The position numbers were made by a program, and so were the translations under genes. A model generated the notes under the pieces. That model had not been told where the DNA came from. It saw only the letters and a list, made by a program, of their open reading frames with translations, and did not search any database. Shown piece after piece: positions 9,801-17,401 of a stretch of 37,906 bases of DNA. The first letter of the stretch is position 1; every line of letters begins with the position of its first letter. The stretch is from positions 1 through 37,906 of the forward strand of contig CAYSUN010000006.1 in the NCBI GenBank assembly GCA_964434235.1, given 5' to 3'. The stretch is from JABMRF01 sp964434235 (lineage in GTDB: Bacteria > Patescibacteriota > Patescibacteriia > UBA11705 > JABHMO01).

Positions 9801-10322
9801 TTGTACTTCTAAATAAAAATTTTCTTGACCCAAAACTGCTTGATATTTCTGAATAATTTCATAAATTTTGGCATCTTCATAACCAGCAATAATCGCTCGA
9901 GGTATTTCTCCAGCTAAACAAGCAGATAAACCAATCAAACCCTCTGAATATTCTTTTAATATTTCCCAATCAATTCTTGGTTTATAATAAAAACCTTCCA
10001 AATGAGCTTTGGTTGTTAGTTTTATTAAATTTTTATAACCTTGATAATTTTTCGCCAGTAAAACAAGATGATACCTTCTTTCATCAGCTTTATCTTTCAC
10101 AAGTCGATTATTTACTATATACGCTTCTACTCCAATAATCGGTTTGACTCCGGCTTTTTTACATTTTTGGTAAAACTCAATTGCACCATGCATAACTCCA
10201 TGGTCGGTCAAAGCAATTGCCGGCATTCCCTGTTCTTTGGCTTTACTAACTAAATCATCAATCTTAGTTAATCCATCCAAAAGACTGTAATGGCTATGCA
10301 CATGTAGTGGCACGTATTTCAT
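6819..10322 (-). CDS. dnaE: DNA polymerase III alpha subunit
   Basis: Replicative C-family DNA polymerase, the catalytic core of the replisome. The 1167-aa length is normal for DnaE1. The N-terminal PHP domain begins HVHSHYSLLDG (His7, His9). The palm carries GPGRGSAAGS at 363-372 and the catalytic PDIDIDF at 404-410. The helix-hairpin-helix and beta-binding region follow (around 850-900), and an OB-fold region sits near 980-1060. No intein or interruption is visible. The ATG is preceded by a heptad repeat array and by a TTGCTT-17-TATAAT promoter at 10390-10418, so it starts its own transcription unit. The upstream leader has no Shine-Dalgarno sequence. Confidence 0.98.
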   Translation of the reverse strand: MKYVPLHVHSHYSLLDGLTKIDDLVSKAKEQGMPAIALTDHGVMHGAIEFYQKCKKAGVKPIIGVEAYIVNNRLVKDKADERRYHLVLLAKNYQGYKNLIKLTTKAHLEGFYYKPRIDWEILKEYSEGLIGLSACLAGEIPRAIIAGYEDAKIYEIIQKYQAVLGQENFYLEVQSHPNIPDQKTVNNKIFDLAKKYNINVVATNDSHYLNSEDAEAHDILICLQTKKTLNDKDRMSYLGEDFSLYECEKMTDAFRSNPEVLENTIKIAEQCSLEIPLGVIQLPHFEVPAGLTDFEHLRNSCYAKILERYLFDPKKEKFTEQEQKIIDRLEYELGVIQKTGYASYFLIVQDFTDWSRANGVMVGPGRGSAAGSIVAYLLWITNLDPLRYDLLFERFLNPDRISMPDIDIDFADEKRDDVLRYVEQKYGKEHVAQIITFGTMAARAAVKDVGRVLDMPYNFCDQISKLIPMGMKLNEAITKVGEVKAIYDKSDDAKRLLGFAKKLEGVARHASTHACGVVITRNEMTEYCPCQYSRDKEDAIITQYSLHPVEDLGLLKMDFLGLKNLTIMERACDIIEKIHSVKINLDKIPLDDKKAYELFQKGQTTGVFQFESSGMKRYLKQLRPTEFEDLIAMVALYRPGPLNSGMVDEFIARKHGEKEIVYLDPIMKESLKNTYGVIVYQEQVMQLSKEMAGFTGGQADTLRKAMGKKIADLMEKMKKEFLEGCQKNKISASVAKETFESMEKFAEYGFNKSHAACYAFVAYQTAYLKANYPTEFMAALLTADQHNMDRISIEIDECRQMYIEILPPSVNESFSTFTVVAQSLKLKLPRIRFGLSAIRNVGENVAHGIIHERKENGAYENLDDFLGRLGSQHLNKKSLEGLIKSGALDMFARRSVLLENVDKMLLYIKEIEQAKNAKQVNLFSLTNNENSLPGLVLREVTDFGDQQILSWEKEFLGLYVSEHPFTEYSKKFLGLLQPVEKVLQVKGDKTSVRAGGVITIIKKIVTKKGDPMLFLTIEDEKRAVECLVFPRLYKELEPQQIWAEGNVVIVEGTVSDKDGEVKILANKFWNVNAQTEKLIMNELGNNSQEFSTGTGFNGQRFIINYPIGASKDFASKVKMLFMAIPGKQQVVLRVNDKMIKTNFLIDTSEESKNKIQGLLGQDAIVSA

Positions 10323-10331
10323 AATGAAAAA

Positions 10332-10366
10332 AGTTAAAAGGTAAAAGTAGAAAGTTAAAAGACTTA
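10332..10366 (+). repeat. Heptad array upstream of dnaE (5 units)
   Basis: Five consecutive 7-base units in exact phase: AGTTAAA, AGGTAAA, AGTAGAA, AGTTAAA, AGACTTA. The array begins nine bases before the dnaE ATG, so the transcript leader would carry pyrimidine-rich TTTAACT repeats. It belongs to the same family as the arrays at 32245-32352 and 36732-36808. Confidence 0.65.
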
Positions 10367-10389
10367 CCCTGAACTTAACGTCTTATAGC

Positions 10390-10418
10390 ATTATAGTTCG
10401 GGGTAAAAATACAAGCAA
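10390..10418 (-). promoter_or_regulatory. Promoter of dnaE
   Basis: TTGCTT (10413-10418) and a perfect TATAAT (10390-10395) separated by 17 bases on the minus strand; start expected near 10383. A 10-base inverted repeat with one mismatch (10366-10375 and 10395-10404) brackets the -10 box and the start site and could be an operator, though it may be chance. Confidence 0.55.
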
Positions 10419-10564
10419 AGATGCTATTTAACTAATATACTTTGTATGCTCATTTTAACACAGATAACACTTTCACAGAAGAGGTTTTTTATCCACTTAT
10501 TATGCCACAAAACGACAAGTCATAGGACCCAAAAAAACACTTAATCTCCGACGTAAAGTACGGA

Positions 10565-10591
10565 GTCCGTATAGCCTATGGCTCATCGGAC
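10565..10591. repeat. REP-like palindrome 1
   Basis: Arms GTCCG (10565-10569) and CGGAC (10587-10591) enclose a three-base symmetrical bulge on each side and an inner AGCC/GGCT stem with a three-base loop. The left edge also overlaps a CTCCG/CGGAG repeat (10546-10550, 10561-10565). It is GC-richer than its surroundings. Confidence 0.55.
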
Positions 10592-10593
10592 AA

Positions 10594-10701
10594 TAAAACA
10601 TAAAAACAAGAAAACAAGGAACACAGAACACGTGTCCGTCGAAGCTCAAAGAGCGAAGACGGATAGAGCATAAAGCACAGAATATTAAACAAAAAACAAT
10701 A
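10594..10701 (+). repeat. A-rich heptad tract flanking palindrome 2
   Basis: Units such as GAACACA and GAACACG (10619-10632) lead into the palindrome. After it come five in-phase heptads (10667-10701): AGCATAA, AGCACAG, AATATTA, AACAAAA, AACAATA. The left half has one 8-base step. It resembles the minus-strand reading of the array at 32296-32352 (AACATAG type). Confidence 0.5.
10635..10663. repeat. REP-like palindrome 2
   Basis: Arms TCCGTC (10635-10640) and GACGGA (10658-10663), a symmetric GAA/GAA internal loop, an inner GCTC/GAGC stem and a three-base AAA loop. The architecture is the same as palindrome 1 (outer stem, 3x3 loop, 4-bp stem, triloop), although the sequence differs. Confidence 0.6.
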
Positions 10702-10728
10702 AAATGGGTTGCTTTAAAAATAAAAAAA

Positions 10729-10758
10729 GAGCTGCTCGAAATACGATTCGAACAGCTC
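10729..10758 (-). terminator. Intrinsic terminator of the 208-aa membrane-protein gene
   Basis: 12-base arms (10729-10740 and 10747-10758) with one G-U type mismatch and a six-base loop, followed on the minus strand by a seven-T run and further T-rich sequence down to about 10716. It lies 47 bases after the gene's stop codon. Confidence 0.88.
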
Positions 10759-10805
10759 AGTTAAACCTAATAAAACCAAGTAGAGCTTTTTCTCAGTTGC
10801 CTGGT

Positions 10806-11432
10806 CTAATAGACAACCCGCCCCCGACCGCGAGCCCTAAGTAGCTCGCTAATCATATCTTCCCTTTCTCTAGTCTGAACTTTGAACAAACTAATTGAAT
10901 TCCTAATGGATTCTCTCACAACAAAACTACAAGAAGTGATAATCAGCTCGCTAATGAAATAAGCAACGGCAGTAGCAATGTGTCCAGTCATGATTAAAAA
11001 ATAGGTCAAACACAGTCTCACAAGAACGGAGTAAATATTCTTAACTGGCCTTTTAATAATTAGTTTCAAAGTATCGCGCCCAAAGGCAACCTCTGGAACT
11101 TTGACAAAAGCAAAGAAGCATACAAATATGGTAATAGCCACCATAACAATGGGGAGAATAATCACGTTGACTCCCCAAATCAAGAACAGTGCAAAGTTGC
11201 TAAGATTTTGAAGAGTTCCTTGGTCTCCAATTCCCTGCCAAATGCACACATACAGGAAAATGAAGGCAGGCGACATCAATTGAACAAGGCTAACCAAGAC
11301 CTTGCTGAGAAAAGCTGGCCAAAAACCTTTTTCTTCCTTCTTGTCATCAGCTTGCCATTTGGCAATAGCCATACGCGTCTGATTCTCAGTCAAGTTAAGC
11401 TTCCTTAGCAGTTTTTCATCAGACCTTTTCAT
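10806..11432 (-). CDS. Hypothetical multi-pass membrane protein, 208 aa
   Basis: No family recognised. After a charged cytoplasmic N-terminus (MKRSDEKLLRKLNLTENQ) there are about four hydrophobic segments: roughly residues 43-65, 77-112, 138-160 and 160-172, and a charged arginine-rich tail ending RARGRGRVVY. The start is set by GGAGGG at 11440-11445, seven bases before this ATG; an upstream in-frame ATG at 11447 overlaps that ribosome site and is rejected. The gene is a closed unit, with a consensus promoter at 11481-11509 and a strong terminator at 10729-10758. It looks GC-richer than its neighbours and uses more G/C-ending codons, which may reflect recent acquisition. Confidence 0.8.
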   Translation of the reverse strand: MKRSDEKLLRKLNLTENQTRMAIAKWQADDKKEEKGFWPAFLSKVLVSLVQLMSPAFIFLYVCIWQGIGDQGTLQNLSNFALFLIWGVNVIILPIVMVAITIFVCFFAFVKVPEVAFGRDTLKLIIKRPVKNIYSVLVRLCLTYFLIMTGHIATAVAYFISELIITSCSFVVRESIRNSISLFKVQTREREDMISELLRARGRGRVVY

Positions 11433-11439
11433 AAGGCAA

Positions 11440-11445
11440 CCCTCC
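11440..11445 (-). promoter_or_regulatory. Shine-Dalgarno site that decides the start at 11432
   Basis: GGAGGG on the minus strand, seven bases upstream of ATG 11430-11432 and inside the codons of the alternative ATG at 11445-11447. It is much stronger than ribosome sites of most genes here, many of which have none. Confidence 0.75.
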
Positions 11446-11480
11446 ATGATTGTTAATGTTCACACACAAACTAACTGATA

Positions 11481-11509
11481 ATAATATCACAAAAAAAAAT
11501 TTCTGTCAA
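11481..11509 (-). promoter_or_regulatory. Sigma70-type promoter of the 208-aa membrane-protein gene
   Basis: Consensus TTGACA (11504-11509), a 17-base T-rich spacer, and TATTAT (11481-11486) on the minus strand. The expected start near 11474 leaves a leader of about 42 bases. Confidence 0.75.
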
Positions 11510-11536
11510 TGCCTTTATTTTAACTTTTTATACGAA

Positions 11537-11565
11537 AAAAAATTAGCTAAATTAGCTAATTTTTT
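11537..11565. terminator. Bidirectional intrinsic terminator after the DUF4012 gene
   Basis: Perfect 13-base arms (11537-11549 and 11553-11565) with a three-base loop, A6 on one side and T6 on the other. It lies 26 bases after the stop of the DUF4012 gene and insulates it from the next unit. Confidence 0.75.
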
Positions 11566-11590
11566 ACATATTTATTAATAAAACTTAAAT

Positions 11591-13558
11591 TTAATCAAAC
11601 CAAACCGAATAAATTCGGTCTTTTCGTAAAACTTCAACATACTTAAGTTTATTTGATTCTCCAAGTGTAGATTTACGCAATTTTAAATCCTTATCAAAAC
11701 TTAAATCTAACTGTAAATTTAGCTTTGGAATACCTGCTTGCTTTTGCACCATTAAATTATAAATTCCCGCATCAACATAATCTCTAATTTGCTGTGGAAG
11801 CTTGTATTGCCAAGTAACTGTTTTCGAACTTTGCGGTTCAATTTGGAAAAAAGTCCCAAAAGCTGTTTTGCTAAATTCTTCATAAGTATCAATATCTTCA
11901 CTTTTAACTTCAAGATCGCCAACTTTCAACTTGATAAGCTCACTGCCAAGTGGTGTATACAATCTAGTATAAGTTCGATATCGAGTAGTTTTCCAACTAA
12001 AAGTCCCTAAATTTTGATAATTAACACTAACTGTAGCAATTAAATTTTTATTTTCATCAACTGAAAGTGCGTATTGCAAAGTTCTTTCCATAACTGAATC
12101 AGTTTTCAGCGCAGCTAAATTAGCATCAACAAGCATAATATAATCACCAGCATAACCTTTTACTTGTCCAGCCCAATTATTTTGCAAAGCTAAATTTTCA
12201 AGTTCAACATCTGTAAAATAAACTTGGATTTGTTTTTCTTCAACTTGCTCAGTAACTATTTCTACCAAGTCATTAAACTGATTCATTGGCAAAGTATACA
12301 TCCGCTGTAATATTTGCTCGCCAAGTTCACCAATTATATCTTTACGATCTGACTCTTCAATGCCTTGATTGTAGTATCCAAATTCAACTTGATATTGCAG
12401 TTGTTCCCAAAAATTATCCTGCTTGAACAACAAATCTTGCACAGTAAAATTTCCCAAAACAGCCATCATGCTCTCAAGAACAGTTGGAGTAACAGCAATA
12501 ACTCCATCAAGCTTTTCAGTTCCACCTTCTGCATGATAAAACCACATCGCCTTTTCTGCTGAAGTTGGAAAATCTGGCCACCAATTACTGTCTCGAAAAT
12601 ACCAGTGATCCTGAGCCATATATTTTTCTATCGGCAAAGGTGGCTCAACCTCAAGCTTGCCAATCATTAATTTATCTAAATTGTAAGAATTATCTGTAAA
12701 GAAACTAACTACTTCAGCATTTTTTATTTTTAAAATTCCATAAGTTCCAATAAAACCTCCGCTCGGACGCATTTCTCGATTATTTTGCAAAATGAAAAGA
12801 TAGGTTTTTTCTTCTGGATAACCAGAAAATGCTGGCAACAATTCTGCCACAGTAATTAAACTATTAAATGTTTTTTTGATTTTAGGTAATTTTGTTTGCA
12901 ATGGTACAATCGCTCGATCAAAAACAAACAATGGATGTTGGGAGTTAATCTCAATCATTTTTTCACTGACTAAATCCAAATCTTGCTGAGTAACTTTCAA
13001 ATCTTCAACTGATTCTGCTAAAACTTGCAAAATTTCCCCTTTTTGTTCTGGCGTAATATCTTGCCAAACAATTTTATCAGTATTTAATAAAGTTTTTATT
13101 TCTATCCCCTTTTCTGTAATTCTTTTCAAAGCGCCAGCAGTTATTTCACCAATGGAAATAATGTCTTTAGCAGTTTTATATTGATCATTAATAAAACTAG
13201 CTTTGAGTAAACCAGCCTTGCCAACCAAGTCCAAAGCTTCCCCAGATTTTTTAAAACTATTTTCTGCTTCAGCTAACTGATCAACTGCTTCTTGAAACTT
13301 TTGTTCTAAAAGTAGATTTTCAGAATTTTGCAAAAATGCTTGTCCAGCTAAACCTTGTTCATAGGCTAATTGCACTGTTTGGTAATATGGACGGATATAT
13401 ACAACTGCTAAAATTGCACATATCAAAAAAATAATAACTAAAACAATCAACAAATATTCTAATACTTTTAAAGCAATTAGAAAAAAAGAACCCAAAGATA
13501 ATTTCTTTTTTGGTGCTGGTTTATGATAACTTAAAAAATTTTGTTTATGCTTTTCCAT
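11591..13558 (-). CDS. DUF4012 domain-containing membrane protein
   Basis: 655 aa. A basic N-terminus is followed by one long hydrophobic segment (about 24-55), a helical, probably coiled region (60-235), and then the DUF4012 domain with its hallmark NNREMRPSGGFIGTYG at about 259-274 and the aromatic FRDSNWWPDFP segment near 325. The domain lies outside the cytoplasmic membrane. Family members are very common in Candidate Phyla Radiation and some Gram-positive bacteria and are thought to act in cell-envelope assembly, but no reaction is established. The gene has its own terminator and starts 50 bases after the hsdR stop, with a TATAAT box in that gap (plus positions about 13570-13575), so it is probably transcribed independently of the restriction genes. 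Confidence 0.9.
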   Translation of the reverse strand: MEKHKQNFLSYHKPAPKKKLSLGSFFLIALKVLEYLLIVLVIIFLICAILAVVYIRPYYQTVQLAYEQGLAGQAFLQNSENLLLEQKFQEAVDQLAEAENSFKKSGEALDLVGKAGLLKASFINDQYKTAKDIISIGEITAGALKRITEKGIEIKTLLNTDKIVWQDITPEQKGEILQVLAESVEDLKVTQQDLDLVSEKMIEINSQHPLFVFDRAIVPLQTKLPKIKKTFNSLITVAELLPAFSGYPEEKTYLFILQNNREMRPSGGFIGTYGILKIKNAEVVSFFTDNSYNLDKLMIGKLEVEPPLPIEKYMAQDHWYFRDSNWWPDFPTSAEKAMWFYHAEGGTEKLDGVIAVTPTVLESMMAVLGNFTVQDLLFKQDNFWEQLQYQVEFGYYNQGIEESDRKDIIGELGEQILQRMYTLPMNQFNDLVEIVTEQVEEKQIQVYFTDVELENLALQNNWAGQVKGYAGDYIMLVDANLAALKTDSVMERTLQYALSVDENKNLIATVSVNYQNLGTFSWKTTRYRTYTRLYTPLGSELIKLKVGDLEVKSEDIDTYEEFSKTAFGTFFQIEPQSSKTVTWQYKLPQQIRDYVDAGIYNLMVQKQAGIPKLNLQLDLSFDKDLKLRKSTLGESNKLKYVEVLRKDRIYSVWFD

Positions 13559-13608
13559 AACAATGTTATTATAGCAGTTTTAAGAAAAACTTAACATTTA
13601 GAAGCAAT

Positions 13609-16404
13609 TTACCACTCAAAAATATCAATTATATTTCTAATTGAATTCTTAATTCTATCAATTGTTTTTTGTCGTCCAATAATTCTAATTCCGCCAGTTA
13701 CAGATTCAGCGATTTCCTGATCTTGGGGCAATTTCTGTGTATATAAATACTCTCCAACTAAATGCTCAATCTTACCAAGAGAAATGTTTTCCTTTTTTGA
13801 TAATTTTTTCATATTTGTTGACCGTTCGCTATTCCAAAATTCATTAAAAGCCTTTTCAACGTCATCTGATTTACTAACTTTTGGTAAATTTCCTTCAATA
13901 AACTTTCGTATAAGTTCCTTTTTCTTACGAAGGTGCACATCTCGATCAAACACCCTTAAAATATCATCCGTTTTCTTTTCTCTCACTCTATCAGAAGTAA
14001 TATTTTTTAATCCTGCAATTAATTTAATAATATAATCAAAGTTAACAATAACGGTCACTGTTAATTCTGTTTCAAAATCAATCTGATCTAAAATAGATTC
14101 AACTTCCCTATCTTGATTTTTACGATCTTCATGAATATCCAAATATTTGCTTTGATAATCATAAAAATCTTGCTCACTTATTCCAAGATCATCGAATGAA
14201 AACTCTGCAAAAGTTTCTAATGACGATTTTAAGCGCAATAAATCACGAAAGTTTTTTACAAAAGTTGCTTTATCTTCTTCTCCTTGAAGTCCATTAACAC
14301 TTTCAATAGTGGGAACCTGTGATTTTAGTTCATCCAATTTTTTAGTAAATTCTTTTTTTTGAACTGCGTATGGTTTTTTGAAAACAATCTCTTTTGCATT
14401 TTCATCACCGTACAACGCCAGTGCCTTGTCAGTATTTTCCTTTAAGTTTCTAAATGAAACTATATTACCATGAGGCTTATCTGAATTAAGTAATCTATTT
14501 GTTCTGGAATATGCCTGTATCAATCCATGGTATCGTAAATTTTTATCTACATATAAAGTATTTGTTAATTTACTATCGAAGCCAGTCAAAAACATGTTTA
14601 CAACTAAAACCAAATCTACCTCTTTACTTTTTACCCTTTTTTGTAAATCTTTATAATAATTATAAAACTTATCGGTTGAATAATTTGTAGCAAATTCTTT
14701 ATTATAATCTTTAATGCAATCTTCTAAAAAGTCTCTTGAATGTTTATTAATTTTATCGCCTTTATCAGCAAACACATCAACATCTAAATAATCTGAATTA
14801 TCGTCTTCGTTTATTTGATAAGTGAAAATGGTCGCGATCTTAAAATTTTCTTTTTTCTTCTTTTTTAATAATGAATAATATTTTTTCAAAATTTCAATAT
14901 TCGGCGTAGCAAAGATTGCATTGAATTTTCCATTTTTGGTTTTTCTTTTCCAATCCACCAGAATATAATCTATAATTTTTTCTAATCGCTCATCACTTTC
15001 AAGAACTTCCCTTGTGTCTATTCCTTTAACTAATGTTTCAGCAAAAATATCAGCGTCCAAAGTATATGGATCTTTCTTTTTGTATTTACCAACATATTCC
15101 ACAGCAAATCCAAGTACATTATTATCATCAATAGCATGAGTAATTATGTATTTATGTAAACAATCACCAAATACATCAGCTGTAGTTACCCCGCCAACAT
15201 TATTCTCTGCGAAAATAGGAGTACCAGTAAATCCAAATAATTGTGCTTTTTTAAAAAACCCTTTAATACTAGCATGAGTTTTCCCAAATTGACTGCGATG
15301 GCACTCATCAAAAATGATTACAACCTTTTCATTCGCTAAATATTCAAACTGTTTAAGATAATTTTCTCGACTAATAGCAATATCCAATTTCTGAATTGTA
15401 GTAACAATTAATTTTCTATTTTTATCTTTCAACTGTTTAACTAAATTACTAGTATTGTCAGTTCCGTCAACTGAACCAGCAGAAAAAGAATTAAACTCTT
15501 TAGTAGTCTGAATATCAAGATCTTTTCGGTCGACAACAAACAAAACTTTTTTCACGTCTGGCATTTTAGATAAAACTTGACTGGCCTTGTATGAGGTTAA
15601 TGTTTTACCTGAACCAGTCGTATGCCAAATATAACCATTTTTATTTGATTCCTTAACCCTCTTTTCAATTGCTTTAACAGCATAATACTGATATGGACGA
15701 AGAACCATTGGAATACTCAACGATTCGGCAAGTACAGTATGTTCGGCAATCATCTCTGAAAGATTACATTTTTCCAAAAATATTTCCGCAAATTCATCGA
15801 GGTTAGTTATCTTTTTATTATCCACATCTGTCCAGAAAAATGTATATTCAAATGATTGTTTTGGATTATTAGAAAAATATTTAGTATTTACTCCATTTGA
15901 TATTACAAAAATTTGTACATATTCAAATAAAGTTCCGACAAAAGAATGTTTGTGATATCTTTGAATTTGGTTAAAAGCTTCTTTCATTTCTACACCACGC
16001 CGTTTTAGTTCAATTTGCACAAGTGGCAAACCGTTTACAAGTAAAGTTACATCATATCTATTCTCATACCTTCCGACTTGTGTAATTTGTTGCGTAACTT
16101 GGTATTCATTTTTACACCATTGATCTGTATTGAAAAATCTAATAAATGAAAAATCTTCATTATCTCTTGGTAACACAAATCTATCACGCAAAGTTTTGGC
16201 TTTTTGGAAGCGATCACCTTTATTTAAGTGGCTTAATACTCTTTTAAATTCTGCATCAGAAAACTTTGTTTTGTTGAACTTTTCTAGTTGACTTCGCAAA
16301 TTTTTATTCAGTGCTTCATTATCTTTAAGTACAATAAAATCAAAACCTTGTTTTTCAAGTTTTTTAATTAAAGTGTTTTCTAGTTGTTGTTCTGATTGTG
16401 ACAT
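13609..16404 (-). CDS. hsdR: Type I restriction enzyme, R (motor and nuclease) subunit
   Basis: 931 aa, full length. The N-terminal nuclease domain shows D118 in RYDVTLL and E132-x-K134 in QIELKR, the PD-(D/E)XK core. The superfamily 2 translocase follows with Walker A GSGKT at 264-268, DECH at 366-369 and TGTP at 393-396, then helicase motifs V/VI around TGFDSK and QAYSRTNR (residues about 600-630). With HsdM and HsdS it would cut unmodified DNA after ATP-driven translocation. It is the last gene of the island; a TPR-protein gene separates it from the other hsd genes, with only 12 bases between. The ATG start agrees with the usual N-terminus. Confidence 0.97.
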   Translation of the reverse strand: MSQSEQQLENTLIKKLEKQGFDFIVLKDNEALNKNLRSQLEKFNKTKFSDAEFKRVLSHLNKGDRFQKAKTLRDRFVLPRDNEDFSFIRFFNTDQWCKNEYQVTQQITQVGRYENRYDVTLLVNGLPLVQIELKRRGVEMKEAFNQIQRYHKHSFVGTLFEYVQIFVISNGVNTKYFSNNPKQSFEYTFFWTDVDNKKITNLDEFAEIFLEKCNLSEMIAEHTVLAESLSIPMVLRPYQYYAVKAIEKRVKESNKNGYIWHTTGSGKTLTSYKASQVLSKMPDVKKVLFVVDRKDLDIQTTKEFNSFSAGSVDGTDNTSNLVKQLKDKNRKLIVTTIQKLDIAISRENYLKQFEYLANEKVVIIFDECHRSQFGKTHASIKGFFKKAQLFGFTGTPIFAENNVGGVTTADVFGDCLHKYIITHAIDDNNVLGFAVEYVGKYKKKDPYTLDADIFAETLVKGIDTREVLESDERLEKIIDYILVDWKRKTKNGKFNAIFATPNIEILKKYYSLLKKKKKENFKIATIFTYQINEDDNSDYLDVDVFADKGDKINKHSRDFLEDCIKDYNKEFATNYSTDKFYNYYKDLQKRVKSKEVDLVLVVNMFLTGFDSKLTNTLYVDKNLRYHGLIQAYSRTNRLLNSDKPHGNIVSFRNLKENTDKALALYGDENAKEIVFKKPYAVQKKEFTKKLDELKSQVPTIESVNGLQGEEDKATFVKNFRDLLRLKSSLETFAEFSFDDLGISEQDFYDYQSKYLDIHEDRKNQDREVESILDQIDFETELTVTVIVNFDYIIKLIAGLKNITSDRVREKKTDDILRVFDRDVHLRKKKELIRKFIEGNLPKVSKSDDVEKAFNEFWNSERSTNMKKLSKKENISLGKIEHLVGEYLYTQKLPQDQEIAESVTGGIRIIGRQKTIDRIKNSIRNIIDIFEW

Positions 16405-16416
16405 ATTAATTTTGTG

Positions 16417-16974
16417 CTAATATTGAGGTGCTTTCCAAAATTTATGTTTTTTATTTTGTTCTTTCAGTAAATTTTCTCGTTTACTCCAATCCTGCTTTTC
16501 ATTTCCTTCTGCCGTCATCTTATTAACATCAGGTCCTTTTAATCCAGCATAAAGTCCCGCAATCTCATATCGCACACCTTGATTATCATTTGGATTTAAT
16601 TTTAGCAACAAACGAAACAATTTTATTGCTTGATCATTTTTTCCTTCATCCCAATAAATATCAGCCCTATACTGAAGTGCTCTCATATATGCACGATTTT
16701 CAATATGACCCCATAACATTTCCTCTGGCCATTTAGGGAATTTTTTTAACGTTTTTTTATAAGCAATTTCAATCATTTCCTGCACCTTTTTTTGATCGCC
16801 CAAGGCACCATAAACAGAAACCAAACCGATATATGTTTGAACATAGTCTTTATCTATTTCTAATGCTAAGTTTAATAACAAAAGAGCTTTTTCCTCATTA
16901 TCGGGACCATCATATAAAGATTCCATGGCATCATAATAAGCATCGTCTTTAAGTTGTTGTGTTTTTTGTGACAT
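16417..16974 (-). CDS. Tetratricopeptide-repeat protein
   Basis: 185 aa, no signal peptide. Two or three TPR-like helix pairs are visible: ALLLLNLALEIDKDYVQTYIGL (around 28-50) and KNDQAIKLFRLLLKLNPND (around 112-130) with the usual alternating small and aromatic residues and the L-x-P-x-D turn. The tail (about 150-185) is charged and rich in lysine and tryptophan. It sits inside the type I restriction island, 12 bases upstream of hsdR, probably in the same transcript. TPR proteins mediate protein contacts, so it may assist the restriction complex or be unrelated cargo. It occupies the place where the second half of the decayed dinD gene would be expected. Confidence 0.8.
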   Translation of the reverse strand: MSQKTQQLKDDAYYDAMESLYDGPDNEEKALLLLNLALEIDKDYVQTYIGLVSVYGALGDQKKVQEMIEIAYKKTLKKFPKWPEEMLWGHIENRAYMRALQYRADIYWDEGKNDQAIKLFRLLLKLNPNDNQGVRYEIAGLYAGLKGPDVNKMTAEGNEKQDWSKRENLLKEQNKKHKFWKAPQY

Positions 16975-16981
16975 AAATTTA

Positions 16982-17401
16982 TTATTCGCTTTTTAATTTC
17001 TTTTTTTGATCTTCTATTAAAAGGTCCGTTTATTCCTGTATTCTTGTTTGAATAGCAAAATAGGTTTGCCCAAAAGCCACAACCTCTTTTGCTGGATCAA
17101 AGTTTTGAATTACTAAACAACAAGTATATCTAGATAAATGCACATCTTCAACCTCTCTTTTTCCCCCTGAACCGAGATCAACCATTTCGTGCATATCAAC
17201 AAAATGGTTGTGGATATCTTGACCACTGTTTTTGCATGCATCTTTCACTTTTGCTAAAACTGGCAAAAAATTATTATATTCAACACTTATAAAGTTCTCG
17301 AACCGTCCCATATTCTGACTGATATTCATTGATTTTTTTATTTTTTCAAAAATGTTATTGTTCATGTTTTTGTATTGTTTAAATAAGTTGATCATAATCA
17401 T
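16982..17401 (-). pseudogene. dinD: Decayed dinD-like gene (N-terminal half only)
   Basis: The frame from 17401 (or more likely the ATG at 17365) encodes a recognisable DinD/BRO-type N-terminal domain: a segment GRFENFI, then KACKNSGQ-like spacing, DLGSGGKREVEDVHLSRY, and FGQTYFAIQTR. A TAA at 17030-17032 ends it after 123 codons. The same frame then resumes with TDLLIEDQKKKLK, the sequence normally following in DinD, before a double stop at 16979-16984. The C-terminal half of the usual about 275-aa protein is missing. DinD homologues are often found inside restriction-modification loci, which matches this place. A truncated 123-aa protein might still be made. Confidence 0.75.

Larger units (their letters stand above)
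10323..10805. other. 483-base gene-free stretch with repeats, promoter and terminator
   Basis: No open reading frame here resembles a gene. From left to right it holds a heptad array (10332-10366), the dnaE promoter overlapped by an inverted repeat (10366-10404), an AT-rich segment with no visible feature (10420-10540), two REP-like palindromes (10565-10591, 10635-10663) flanked by A-rich heptads, and the terminator of the next gene (10729-10758). No riboswitch or known RNA is recognised. Confidence 0.7.

Noticed and set aside
5612..10322. Prophage
   Set aside because: Apart from one baseplate-J-like label there are no capsid, portal, terminase, integrase or lysis genes.
10420..10540. A riboswitch or known regulatory RNA in the long gap before dnaE
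   Set aside because: No recognisable aptamer core; the segment is AT-rich without a stable extended fold apart from the repeats listed.
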